In this document: positions 1-6,465 of the stretch, piece after piece
How the letters are laid out: each line of letters opens with the position of its first letter
How positions within the stretch are numbered: the first letter of the stretch is position 1
Source: Fibrobacter sp. UBA4375
Lineage (GTDB): Bacteria; Fibrobacterota; Fibrobacteria; Fibrobacterales; Fibrobacteraceae
DNA length: 7,743 nucleotides
Assembly (NCBI GenBank): GCA_002391195.1
Contig: DGRZ01000001.1
Location: forward strand, 1-7,743
Direction of reading: 5' to 3'
Position numbers and translations under genes: made by a program
The notes under the pieces: model-generated
Told to the model about the DNA's origin: nothing
Seen by the model: only the letters and a program-made list of their open reading frames with translations
Databases searched by the model: none

Positions 1-8
1 AAAGAGAA

Positions 9-29
9 TTTTTGCCATAGTGGCAAAAA
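9..29. promoter_or_regulatory. Perfect 9-bp palindrome with 3-base centre
   Basis: TTTTTGCCA, then TAG, then TGGCAAAAA: a perfect inverted repeat at the left edge, followed by an A-rich run. The T and A tracts lie on the wrong sides for an intrinsic terminator on either strand: the hairpin is not followed by a U-run. A dimeric regulator operator for a gene beyond the left edge is one reading; a hairpin at the 3' end of the 60-residue gene transcript is another. No regulator can be assigned. Confidence 0.35.
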
Positions 30-68
30 AATAAAAAAAACAGCCCAATTAGTCAGCCATAGGGCCTA

Positions 69-251
69 TCAAGCACCCGGTTGGGCAATGAACAGAAACA
101 CCAAGATGCCAACCAAGAGGGCAAAACCCACCAAGAGCCGCCGTTTAAGGCTCTTTTTCATTTCCTCACGAGAGGCCTTTCTTCGCCCCATGGAAAGAAC
201 AAAAAAGAAGAAGCCCCAGAAAATGCCGAAAAAGAGAATACCGTATGACAT
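69..251 (-). CDS. Small two-helix membrane protein of unknown function, 60 aa
   Basis: I do not recognise the family. The protein has a very hydrophobic, Phe-rich segment at residues 3-20, a strongly basic loop at about 22-38 (GRRKASREEMKKSLKRR) and a second hydrophobic segment at about 39-56, ending in QPGA. By the positive-inside rule the loop should be cytoplasmic with both ends outside, a helical hairpin in the inner membrane. The ATG at 251 is preferred because the only internal Met (residue 21) would remove the first helix. No Shine-Dalgarno sequence is visible upstream, and no clear promoter: the upstream DNA is the heptanucleotide repeat array. The ORF could be chance, but the alternation of hydrophobic, basic and hydrophobic segments is protein-like. 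Confidence 0.6.
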   Translation of the reverse strand: MSYGILFFGIFWGFFFFVLSMGRRKASREEMKKSLKRRLLVGFALLVGILVFLFIAQPGA

Positions 252-261
252 AAAAAGTGAT

Positions 262-358
262 TAGGGGTTAGGATCTAGGATCTAGGGGCTAGAGAAAAAC
301 TTGACGCACGAAGTGCGTGATTCATGTTCACTAAATCCTAATCTCTAGTCTCTAGCCC
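262..358. repeat. Inverted heptanucleotide array with central hairpin
   Basis: The left arm at 262-296 is five 7-base units in phase: TAGGGGT, TAGGATC, TAGGATC, TAGGGGC, TAGAGAA. The right arm at 331-358 is four units, CTAAATC, CTAATCT, CTAGTCT, CTAGCCC, which on the other strand read as TAG plus purines again. The arms are therefore inverted copies of the same kind of heptad, although they do not pair in perfect register. The 34-base spacer contains a perfect hairpin, ACGCAC-GAA-GTGCGT (304-318). It lies between the 60-residue gene and the 3' end of the 6S-like RNA. A similar arrangement follows uvrC at 4281-4349. Its function is unknown. Confidence 0.7.
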
Positions 359-389
359 CCTCAACATTCTAAACCATAGACGTTTTAAT

Positions 390-555
390 AAAAAAGGGCA
401 TCCCTCACGGTGGAACACTCGAAGCTACTCATTCTGAAATGATAGCAGTGCCTTGGGGTTTTGTTTTTCGCGTCGAAGCGCGCCTAAACTGAATCTCAAG
501 AGCCACGAGCTTTTATAATCTTGTTAGATCGGGCGTTAATCCGTGGGATGCCTAT
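390..555 (-). ncRNA. ssrS: Probable 6S RNA
   Basis: 6S RNA mimics an open promoter, binds the sigma70-type RNA polymerase holoenzyme and represses transcription in stationary phase. Seen here on the minus strand: a promoter with start near 555; a closing stem GGCAUCCC-ACGG (552-541) pairing with CCGU-GA-GGGAUGCC (410-397); a large central bubble; and an irregular apical stem built from GUG/CAC, CUUG/CAAG, GUUU/AAAC and CGCG/CGCG with a 6-base loop at 473-478. The 3' strand of the bubble carries a small hairpin (424-446), as is known in E. coli 6S RNA. Six Us (395-390) follow the closing stem, so the end resembles an intrinsic terminator. The length of about 160 nt fits the family. It starts about 94 bases after the zapA stop on the same strand, matching the conserved zapA-ssrS order. 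No tmRNA, SRP or RNase P signature is present. The assignment rests on hand folding and context; no covariance search was run. Confidence 0.75.
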
Positions 556-561
556 GTCCCT

Positions 562-590
562 AATATACCTAACTACGGCGCTAAAAACAA
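562..590 (-). promoter_or_regulatory. Sigma70-type promoter of the 6S-like RNA
   Basis: On the minus strand, TTGTTT (590-585) is followed after exactly 17 bases by TATATT (567-562). Transcription would start about seven bases on, near 555, just before the first base of the closing stem. The fit between promoter and stem start is the main support for an independent RNA gene rather than a zapA 3' UTR. Confidence 0.7.
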
Positions 591-648
591 GTGTTTTTTT
601 TGATATATTCAAAAACCTCGAAATTTGTTCAAAAAAGGGGTTTTCCGA

Positions 649-966
649 TTACTTCCAGTCTTCCGAAGAATCCTGCCCCTCTTCCAGGAGGGACGAAAGT
701 TCCTTCAGCCGCTGGTCCATCTGGTCCATCTGGACTTTTGCCTGACGGAGCATCTTGCGGACATCGAAAAGCTGCTGGCCCAAGTCCAGCGCCAGGAGCG
801 CCAGGCGTTTTGCGTTTTCCAGGTTGTACTTGCCGAAGCTTTCGAAGCGTTCGTCGATAAAGCCCAGGACCTCCTGCAGGTCGCTATCGGAAAGGTCCGT
901 GCGGATCTGCAGTTTTTCCTTGGCTACCGTTATGCTTACCGGTCTATGTGTATTCAATTCTGCCAT
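649..966 (-). CDS. zapA: Cell division protein ZapA
   Basis: ZapA binds FtsZ, bundles its filaments and stabilises the Z-ring in the cytoplasm. The 105-residue product has the family layout: an N-terminal strand with PVSITVAKEKLQIRTD (residues 9-24), where the family has a V.I.I.G..Y.IR pattern, a short helix DLQEVLGFIDERFE (29-42), then a long C-terminal coiled coil at about 48-95 and a Ser/Asp/Glu tail. The usual family length is about 90-110 residues. AGGA at 978-975, eight bases before the ATG, supports the start. It lies 43 bases after the ZapB-like gene on the same strand, probably in one operon, and is followed by the 6S-like RNA. Sequence similarity within ZapA is low generally, so context carries part of the weight. 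Confidence 0.85.
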   Translation of the reverse strand: MAELNTHRPVSITVAKEKLQIRTDLSDSDLQEVLGFIDERFESFGKYNLENAKRLALLALDLGQQLFDVRKMLRQAKVQMDQMDQRLKELSSLLEEGQDSSEDWK

Positions 967-1009
967 TATCGCATTCCTACGCCGAATGGATCATCGTCCA
1001 TCAGCCATT

Positions 1010-2332
1010 TTAGCCGAAAAAATTTCCCTGCGAGCCCTCCCGACTCGCGAACAAATCATCGTCCTTTTCGTTGGCCCCGTGAATTTCCGGAAGCTCTTCT
1101 TCGTCGTCATCCCTGGACATGGTCATGTCCACGATAGGTCCGAGGCTCGGGTCCTCCACGAACTCGTCCGCCGGTTCTTCCTTCGCAGGCTCCTCGGGAG
1201 CGGGTTCCTCCGCAGCAGACTCTTCTTGTAACAGCGGGTCAGGCGACCATTCCGCCGCCTTTGCAGGTTCTTCGGCGGCGGGCTCTTCGAAAGCAGGCTC
1301 TGCCGGAGCAGGTTCCGCGACCGTCTCGTCAGCGACGGGTTCCTCTTGCGGAAGGTCGTCTGCGGGCATCTCGAAATCATCGGTCAGGGTAGCGGCCGGT
1401 TCTTCTTGAGGGGGTTCATCGAAATTCAATTCCGTCTGCTCCTGGGCAGGTTCTTCAAAGGTATCGTCGGCAGCAACCGCCGACGCAGCAACGGTCGCCG
1501 TGGCAATCGTTGCCGAAGGCGCCATCGGGGCACGAGGAGCGGTTCCTTCAACACCTTCCACGAACTGGTCCACAGGGAATTCTGCGCCCAGTTCCTTTTC
1601 AATGGTGGCCAGAAGCTGCTTGAACTTGTCCTGGATTTCGGCAATTTCTTCGGCCTGGTTCTGGATCGTTTCGTCTTTCTGGGCCAGTTCCTCGGCCTTC
1701 TTTGCAAGCTCGGTATCCTTACCTGCAAGTTCCACAATCTTGGAAGAAAGCAACTGGTCCTTTTCGGCAAGCTCTTGCTTCACCATGGCGAGCTCTTCGG
1801 CATTTTTCGAAAGCAGGGTTGCCTTGTCCGCCAGTTCCACATCTTTCTGGTTCAAGGCCATATCCCGCTCGTTGAGCATTTCGTCCTTGGCTACGAGCTG
1901 GCGGTTTTTCTCTTCGAGTTCCTCGGTTTTCTGGGCAAGGAGGGCCGTCTTTTCGGCTAGCTCGGCTTCTTTGCCCGCAAGGACCGTTTCTTTCTGGGAA
2001 AGGGTGCTCGTCTGGGTCGAAATCTGCTGTTCCTTGGCGGCAATGTCCGACTTTGCCTGTTCCAACTTCTGGGTCAGTTCCTGGAGGGCCAGTTCCTTCT
2101 TGTTCAGGGCCTCCGCCTGGACCGCGGCCTGGTTCGCCCTCACATCGAGAGCCGCCTTGCATTCGGCCAAACTCGCATTGGCCGTCTGGAGCAGGGATTC
2201 CCTGTCTTGCAGGCCGGACTGGGCTTCGGCCAGCTGCACCTTTAAGCTTGAAACCTCTTGGCGCAGGCCACGTACCGTGGACAAGACGCCATCAACCTTT
2301 TGTGAAAGAACGTTCAGATTTTCCAGGTTCAT
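1010..2332 (-). CDS. Long ZapB-like coiled-coil protein with acidic Pro/Glu-rich region, 440 aa
   Basis: The N-terminus (residues 3-38, LENLNVLSQKVDGVLSTV then RGLRQEVSSLK) resembles E. coli ZapB in the spacing of Leu, KV and LxxExxxLK, and the gene directly precedes zapA, the partner of ZapB. ZapB helps link the FtsZ/ZapA ring to the chromosome-organising protein MatP in E. coli. E. coli ZapB is only about 80 residues; this one is over five times longer. Residues 70-237 are 24 unbroken heptads with Leu, Ile or Phe at position 7 of every unit, often of the form A-x-K-x-x-E-L. Residues about 245-262 are a short mixed segment, 263-288 are Ala/Thr-rich, about 292-392 are dominated by EEPA-type acidic Pro repeats (probably disordered), and 393-440 hold an acidic DDDEEELPEI stretch and end in NFFG. 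The start is set by GGAG at 2341-2338, five bases before the ATG; an in-frame upstream start would run through the promoter. No signal peptide or membrane helix. A different coiled-coil scaffold remains possible. Confidence 0.65.
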   Translation of the reverse strand: MNLENLNVLSQKVDGVLSTVRGLRQEVSSLKVQLAEAQSGLQDRESLLQTANASLAECKAALDVRANQAAVQAEALNKKELALQELTQKLEQAKSDIAAKEQQISTQTSTLSQKETVLAGKEAELAEKTALLAQKTEELEEKNRQLVAKDEMLNERDMALNQKDVELADKATLLSKNAEELAMVKQELAEKDQLLSSKIVELAGKDTELAKKAEELAQKDETIQNQAEEIAEIQDKFKQLLATIEKELGAEFPVDQFVEGVEGTAPRAPMAPSATIATATVAASAVAADDTFEEPAQEQTELNFDEPPQEEPAATLTDDFEMPADDLPQEEPVADETVAEPAPAEPAFEEPAAEEPAKAAEWSPDPLLQEESAAEEPAPEEPAKEEPADEFVEDPSLGPIVDMTMSRDDDEEELPEIHGANEKDDDLFASREGSQGNFFG

Positions 2333-2351
2333 TTTTTCTCCGTAAATCCAG

Positions 2352-2399
2352 GGGGAACATCCCCATAAAAAGATATATAAAATTTTGACAAAAGGACAA
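2352..2399. promoter_or_regulatory. Divergent promoter region between the zapB-like gene and uvrC
   Basis: For the minus-strand gene, TTGTCC (2399-2394), 16 bases, TATATC (2377-2372) is a fair sigma70-type promoter with a start near 2365. The leader would begin with a small perfect hairpin, GGGGA-TGT-TCCCC (2364-2352), ahead of the Shine-Dalgarno sequence. For uvrC a consensus TTGACA lies at 2385-2390 on the plus strand, but the -10 region 17 bases on (CATTGT) is poor. The two elements interleave, so the two promoters may compete for polymerase. The minus-strand call is the better of the two. Confidence 0.45.
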
Positions 2400-2441
2400 G
2401 AAAAAAGCATTGTTTTTTGGGGATTTTCTATTTTCGGAGTA

Positions 2442-4298
2442 ATGCTCCAATTCGGCGAACATATCGAGCGGCGGCTCGCGGAACTGCCGGCACTCCCCGG
2501 CGTCTACATCATGAAGAACGCCCAGGGGAAAATCATCTACATCGGCAAGGCCAAGGTGCTCAAGAACCGTGTCCGGAGCTACTTTGACGGGTCCGACCAC
2601 ACGGGCCACCGGGCGGCCACACTGATGCTCCCCTACATCCGGGACATCGAATGGATTATTACCGAAAGCGAGTCCGAAGCGCTGATTCTGGAGGCGAACC
2701 TCATCCGCAAGCACACGCCCAAGTACAACGTGCTGCTGAAAGACGACAAGCATTTCCCCTACCTGGCCTTTTCGGTGAAGGAACCCTTCCCCAGGCTGTT
2801 CCTGACCCGCTCGGTCCACAAGGACGACAACCTGTACTACGGCCCCTTCATGGGGTCCCGCATGATAGACCAGCTGATCGACCTCTCGGCGAGGCTGTTC
2901 CACATTCGGGAATGCAAGCTGAAACTGCCTCTCGCAAAGCCCCAGCGCCCCTGCCTGAACTACCACATCGGACGCTGCGACGCCCCCTGTGCAGGACTCA
3001 TTTCCGAAGAAGCCTACCGGGAAAAGGTGGAGCAGGCAAAGCTCTTGCTCGAAGGCAAGCGGGACGACCTTTTGGAACGCTGGCAGCGTGAAATGGAAGA
3101 AGCCAGCGCGAATCTGGACTTTGAGACGGCGGGCAAGCGGCGGGACGCCATCCAGGCCCTGCAAGCCACGGGAATCCACCAGAAGACAGACGTCAGCGAC
3201 CCGAACCTTTCGCTGGACATCTTGACGCTCCGACGGAACGGGACCATGGCCGCCGCCGTCATTTTCGAATACCGGAACGGGGTCCTCCGGGGGCGCAGGC
3301 ACTACCGGCTGGAATGCAAGCTAGAAGACGACGCTACCGAAATTTTCCGCCAGATGGTGTTGCCCTGGTACATGGACGTGCCCATGATTCCCGCCGAAAT
3401 CGCCACCGACATCGACCTTCCCGAAGATGCGGAACTGCTACAGCAGACGCTTTCCGAAAAGGCCGGGCGGAAGGTGCGGTTCACCAACCCCCAGCGGGGC
3501 GAAAAAGTGGGATTCCTGAAATTGGCAGGCGCCAACGCCGACATGATTCTGGTGGAAATGCGCTCCGAAGTGCAAAAATACAGCGAAATCGACCAGAGCG
3601 TCTTTGAACTGCAAAAAGTTTTGGGACTCAAGAAGACCCCCTTCCGTATCGAGTGCGTCGACATCTCGCACCTGAGCGGCACCAACACCGTGGCAAGTCT
3701 CGTGGCCTTCAAGAACGGCAAGCCCGACAAGAGCAACTACCGCAAGTTTATCATCAAGACGGTTACCGGCGTCGATGATTTCGCCAGCATGCGGGAGGTC
3801 ATGACCCGCCGTATCCGCAGACTCGAAGACGAAGGCACCTCAATGCCCGACCTGTGGGTCTGCGACGGCGGCAAGGGCCAGGTGGACGCCACCATGCAGA
3901 TTCTAAAGGAACTGGGCCACGACCAAGATTTACCGCTTATCGGCCTTGCCAAACGGCTAGAAGAAATCGTGTTCCCCGACGACCGTAAGAGCATCGTGCT
4001 GCACCGTACCAGCCCCGCGTTAAAGCTATTGCAGAACGCCCGTGACGAGGCCCACCGCTTTGCCATTACCTACCAGCGGAGCAAGCGCAAGAAAGACCTG
4101 GAAGTGGAATGGCTCAAGATGCCCGGCGTAGGGCACGAGACCCGGGTAAAAATCCTTTCCAAGTACAAGAGCGCCGAAGCCTTTATGGAAGCACCTCTAG
4201 AGGATATTGAGATCTTGCTGGGCAAGGTGCGGGGGAACAAGGTGAGGGAAAATGTTATAAAGTATTTAGCTAATTATGAATTAGGAAGTAGGAATTAG
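2442..4298 (+). CDS. uvrC: UvrABC nucleotide excision repair endonuclease subunit C
   Basis: UvrC makes both incisions around a lesion after UvrA and UvrB have located it. The 618-residue product (E. coli 610) is complete. The N-terminal GIY-YIG nuclease shows GVY (20-22), YIG (33-35), Arg43 and Glu84 in LILEANLI. Four Cys (158, 171, 179, 183) match the iron-sulfur cluster ligands of UvrC. A UVR motif, the UvrB contact, is at about 205-240. The C-terminal RNase H-like nuclease has VDISH (Asp407), CDGGKGQ (Asp475) and EAHRF (His538), and a tandem helix-hairpin-helix DNA-binding domain follows from about 555 (MPGVGHETRVKIL). The ATG at 2442 places the GVY motif at the usual distance; a TTG at 2385 would add 19 residues over the promoter. 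GGAG at 2436-2439 is only two bases from this ATG, unusually close. The last six residues, ELGSRN, and the stop codon come from the heptanucleotide repeat that begins here. Confidence 0.97.
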   Translation: MLQFGEHIERRLAELPALPGVYIMKNAQGKIIYIGKAKVLKNRVRSYFDGSDHTGHRAATLMLPYIRDIEWIITESESEALILEANLIRKHTPKYNVLLKDDKHFPYLAFSVKEPFPRLFLTRSVHKDDNLYYGPFMGSRMIDQLIDLSARLFHIRECKLKLPLAKPQRPCLNYHIGRCDAPCAGLISEEAYREKVEQAKLLLEGKRDDLLERWQREMEEASANLDFETAGKRRDAIQALQATGIHQKTDVSDPNLSLDILTLRRNGTMAAAVIFEYRNGVLRGRRHYRLECKLEDDATEIFRQMVLPWYMDVPMIPAEIATDIDLPEDAELLQQTLSEKAGRKVRFTNPQRGEKVGFLKLAGANADMILVEMRSEVQKYSEIDQSVFELQKVLGLKKTPFRIECVDISHLSGTNTVASLVAFKNGKPDKSNYRKFIIKTVTGVDDFASMREVMTRRIRRLEDEGTSMPDLWVCDGGKGQVDATMQILKELGHDQDLPLIGLAKRLEEIVFPDDRKSIVLHRTSPALKLLQNARDEAHRFAITYQRSKRKKDLEVEWLKMPGVGHETRVKILSKYKSAEAFMEAPLEDIEILLGKVRGNKVRENVIKYLANYELGSRN

Positions 4299-4349
4299 GA
4301 TTTTTATTCTAGATAAGCAATTCCGAACTCCGAATTCCGAACTCCGAAT
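4281..4349. repeat. Second inverted heptanucleotide array, overlapping the uvrC 3' end
   Basis: The left arm is TAGGAAG, TAGGAAT, TAGGATT (4282-4302). After a 19-base spacer the right arm is TCCGAAC, TCCGAAT, TCCGAAC, TCCGAAT in perfect phase (4322-4349), which reads on the other strand as TCGGA-type heptads. The 7-base unit, the purine-rich left arm and the inverted right arm match the plan of the array at 262-358, although the exact words differ. The left arm supplies the uvrC stop codon (TAG, 4296-4298). The array fills most of the 82-base gap to ygiQ; the rest (4350-4380) is AT-rich. Confidence 0.7.
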
Positions 4350-4380
4350 TATTTCATACTTTCTTTTCTAAATTGCTTCC

Positions 4381-6444
4381 ATGGCCCATTACGATCCACG
4401 ATTTTTACCCATCTGCAAAGAAGACCTAGACGAACTGGGTTGGGATTACGTGGACGTAATTATCATCAGCGCCGACGCCTACGTGGATCACCCCTGCTTC
4501 GGACACGCCGTAGTAGCAAGACTTTTTGAACACGAGGGCCTGCGTGTGGCCATTCTCCCGCAACCCAACTGGCGCGACGACCTGCGGGATTTCAAGAAGC
4601 TTGGACGCCCGCGAATGTTCTTTGCCATCAGTAGCGGCATGGACAGCATGGTGAACCACTACACCGCCGCAAAACGTCTAAGGAGCGACGACGCCTTCAC
4701 TCCCGGCAACAAGGCGGGATTCCGCCCCGATTACGCGACCTACACCTATGCGAAGATTCTGAAAAAACTCTATCCCGATGTGCCCCTGATGATTGGCGGA
4801 CTGGAATCGAGCCTGCGTAGGGTGACCCATTACGACTACTGGAGTGACAGGCTCAAGCCCAGCATTTTGTTCGACACCCAGGCTGATCTTCTGGTTTACG
4901 GCATGGGTGAAAAGCCCCTGAAAGAAATGGTTCGGCTCCTGAAAAAGGGCGTGCCATTTTCCAGCTTGACTTCCATTCCACAGACGGCCTACCTGGCTCC
5001 CAAGGGGGATGTTCCCAAGAACAAGAACTGGGAAGACCTACGCCTCGCCAGTTACGAGGAATGCCTCGCCAGTAAGCGCACTCAGATAGAAAACTGCCGC
5101 AAGGTAGATATCGAATGCAACAAGTGGTTCCAGCGCCGCATATTGCAAGATGTGGCGGAACAGACCGTGGTGATCAACCCGGCATACCCGCCGCTTGAAT
5201 ATGGCGAACTGGACGAAAGCTTTGAATACCCTTACGCCCGCGAGCCCCACCCCCGCTACAAGAAGCGCGGAAACATACCCGCCTTCGACATGATCAAGTT
5301 CAGCATCAACACCCACCGTGGCTGTTTCGGCGGTTGCAGTTTCTGCGCCATCAACGCCCACCAAGGGAAGTTCATTGCCAGCCGTAGCCGGGAAAGCATT
5401 TTGCGGGAAGTTGATTTGATTACCAAGATGGATGGCTTTGCCGGCACCATCACCGACTTGGGCGGCCCCAGTGCCAACATGTACAACATGCGAGGCCGCG
5501 ACCAGAGCCGTTGCCAAAAGTGTGCACGGCCCAGTTGCCTCACGCCCAAGATTTGCGACAACATGGACACCCGCCACAAAGAAATTCTGGAGCTCTACCG
5601 CGAAGTGCGCAACCACCCGAAGGTAAAGCACCTGTTTATCGGCAGCGGCGTCCGTTACGACATGCTGCTGCAAGAAACCGACAACGCAGAACTGCGCAAG
5701 GACCACGAGGAATACGCACGGGAACTCATCGACTACCACGTGAGCGGACGCCTGAAGGTAGCGCCGGAACACACCAGCGACGAAGTGCTGAAACTCATGC
5801 GCAAGCCCAGCTTTACTCTGTTCCACAAGTTCAAGGAATTCTTCGACGACGAATGCAAGCGCATCGGTAAAAAACAGCAGATTATCCCCTACTTTATCAG
5901 TAGCCATCCGGGCTGTACCGAAGCCGATATGGCGGAACTTGCCCTGGAGACAAAGCAGCTAGGGTTCCAGCTGGAACAGGTTCAGGACTTCACGCCTACG
6001 CCCATGACCATCGCGACGGAGATGTTCTATTCCGAAATGACTCCCGATGGAAAGCCTCTTTACGTGGCGAAAACTCCGGAGCAAAAGAAAAGCCAAAGGC
6101 AATTCTTTTTCTGGTACATTCCGGAGAACCGCCCGCAGATCCGCGCCACCCTGGAGCGCCTCAAGCTGGGCAAGATCGGGCGCCTGCTCTTAAGCCGTAG
6201 CGCAAAGGCCGAAGGCAAGGAATTTTTCCCCAGCAAGGAACGGGAAACCAACGCCGAATACCGCGAGCGGGAACAGCAAAAGCGGGAGCAGCGCTCCGGC
6301 ACCATCGTTCCAAAAAAGGTCGGCGAAAAGGGCCGCTGGGAAAATTCCGCCCGCAAGGAGCGTCGCGCCGCACAGTTCGGGAATAAAAAGAAAAATTTCC
6401 AGAACGAGCGAAAGCAAAGGGATCCCCGGTCAAGCCGGGGATGA
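4381..6444 (+). CDS. ygiQ: YgiQ-family radical SAM protein
   Basis: Closely similar in layout to E. coli YgiQ, an iron-sulfur radical SAM enzyme whose reaction is unknown. The 687 residues start with the family segment LGWDYVDVIIISADAYVDHP (19-38), followed by SGMDSMVNHYTA (85-96), a GGLESSLRR turn (139-147) and HYDYWSD (150-156). The radical SAM cluster is C315-x3-C319-x2-C322 (CFGGCSFC), which should hold the [4Fe-4S] that cleaves SAM. A second group of Cys at 378, 381, 386 and 392 is also typical of the family. Residues about 455-580 (APEHTSDEVL, PYFISSHPGC, QDFTPTPMT) complete the conserved core. From about 605 the protein is a basic, low-complexity tail whose last seven residues come from a palindromic repeat. 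No Shine-Dalgarno sequence or convincing promoter precedes the ATG; the start is chosen because the family homology begins within a few residues. Confidence 0.95.
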   Translation: MAHYDPRFLPICKEDLDELGWDYVDVIIISADAYVDHPCFGHAVVARLFEHEGLRVAILPQPNWRDDLRDFKKLGRPRMFFAISSGMDSMVNHYTAAKRLRSDDAFTPGNKAGFRPDYATYTYAKILKKLYPDVPLMIGGLESSLRRVTHYDYWSDRLKPSILFDTQADLLVYGMGEKPLKEMVRLLKKGVPFSSLTSIPQTAYLAPKGDVPKNKNWEDLRLASYEECLASKRTQIENCRKVDIECNKWFQRRILQDVAEQTVVINPAYPPLEYGELDESFEYPYAREPHPRYKKRGNIPAFDMIKFSINTHRGCFGGCSFCAINAHQGKFIASRSRESILREVDLITKMDGFAGTITDLGGPSANMYNMRGRDQSRCQKCARPSCLTPKICDNMDTRHKEILELYREVRNHPKVKHLFIGSGVRYDMLLQETDNAELRKDHEEYARELIDYHVSGRLKVAPEHTSDEVLKLMRKPSFTLFHKFKEFFDDECKRIGKKQQIIPYFISSHPGCTEADMAELALETKQLGFQLEQVQDFTPTPMTIATEMFYSEMTPDGKPLYVAKTPEQKKSQRQFFFWYIPENRPQIRATLERLKLGKIGRLLLSRSAKAEGKEFFPSKERETNAEYREREQQKREQRSGTIVPKKVGEKGRWENSARKERRAAQFGNKKKNFQNERKQRDPRSSRG

Positions 6445-6458
6445 CGACGCTATCGTCA
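6421..6458. repeat. GC-rich palindromic repeat and second hairpin at the ygiQ/prmA junction
   Basis: ATCCCCGG (6422-6429), loop TCAAG, CCGGGGAT (6435-6442) forms an 8-bp perfect stem. It resembles a dispersed repeat seen in many bacterial genomes that reads as VIPGLTxDP when translated on the opposite strand, as it does here. It encodes the last seven residues of the YgiQ-family protein (DPRSSRG) and its TGA. A second perfect hairpin, TGACGA-CGCTA-TCGTCA (6442-6458), follows at once and fills the gap to the convergent prmA. Neither has a U-run, so they are not classic terminators, but they could protect or separate the two convergent 3' ends. Confidence 0.6.
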
Positions 6459-6465
6459 AGACTAC

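Noticed and set aside
9..29. Intrinsic terminator at the left-edge palindrome
   Set aside because: T-run before and A-run after the stem on the plus strand, and no U-run after it on the minus strand.
262..358. CRISPR array
   Set aside because: Units are 7 bases, contiguous and inverted, without spacers or cas genes.
390..555. tmRNA, SRP RNA, RNase P RNA or a riboswitch
   Set aside because: None of their conserved sequence blocks is present, and the RNA follows zapA instead of preceding a gene with a leader.
607..648. Terminator of zapA before the RNA promoter
   Set aside because: Only a weak AAAACC/GGTTTT pairing with a long loop and no U-run; zapA transcription may read into the RNA gene.
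521..1137. Plus-strand open frames across zapA and the RNA gene
   Set aside because: They run antisense to zapA and through the structured RNA, with no Shine-Dalgarno sequence or recognisable domain.
1500..2345. Ser-rich plus-strand open frame of 281 codons
   Set aside because: It is the antisense shadow of the heptad-encoding region; the Ser and Ala come from reading Leu/Glu/Lys codons backwards.
2292..3302. Long minus-strand open frame opposite uvrC
   Set aside because: It lies antisense to a complete, motif-rich uvrC and has no recognisable domain; it follows from the high-GC codon pattern of the plus-strand gene.
5038..5907. 289-codon minus-strand open frame opposite ygiQ
   Set aside because: It overlaps the radical SAM core of ygiQ, is rich in Val/Ala from reverse-complemented codons, and has no independent start signal.
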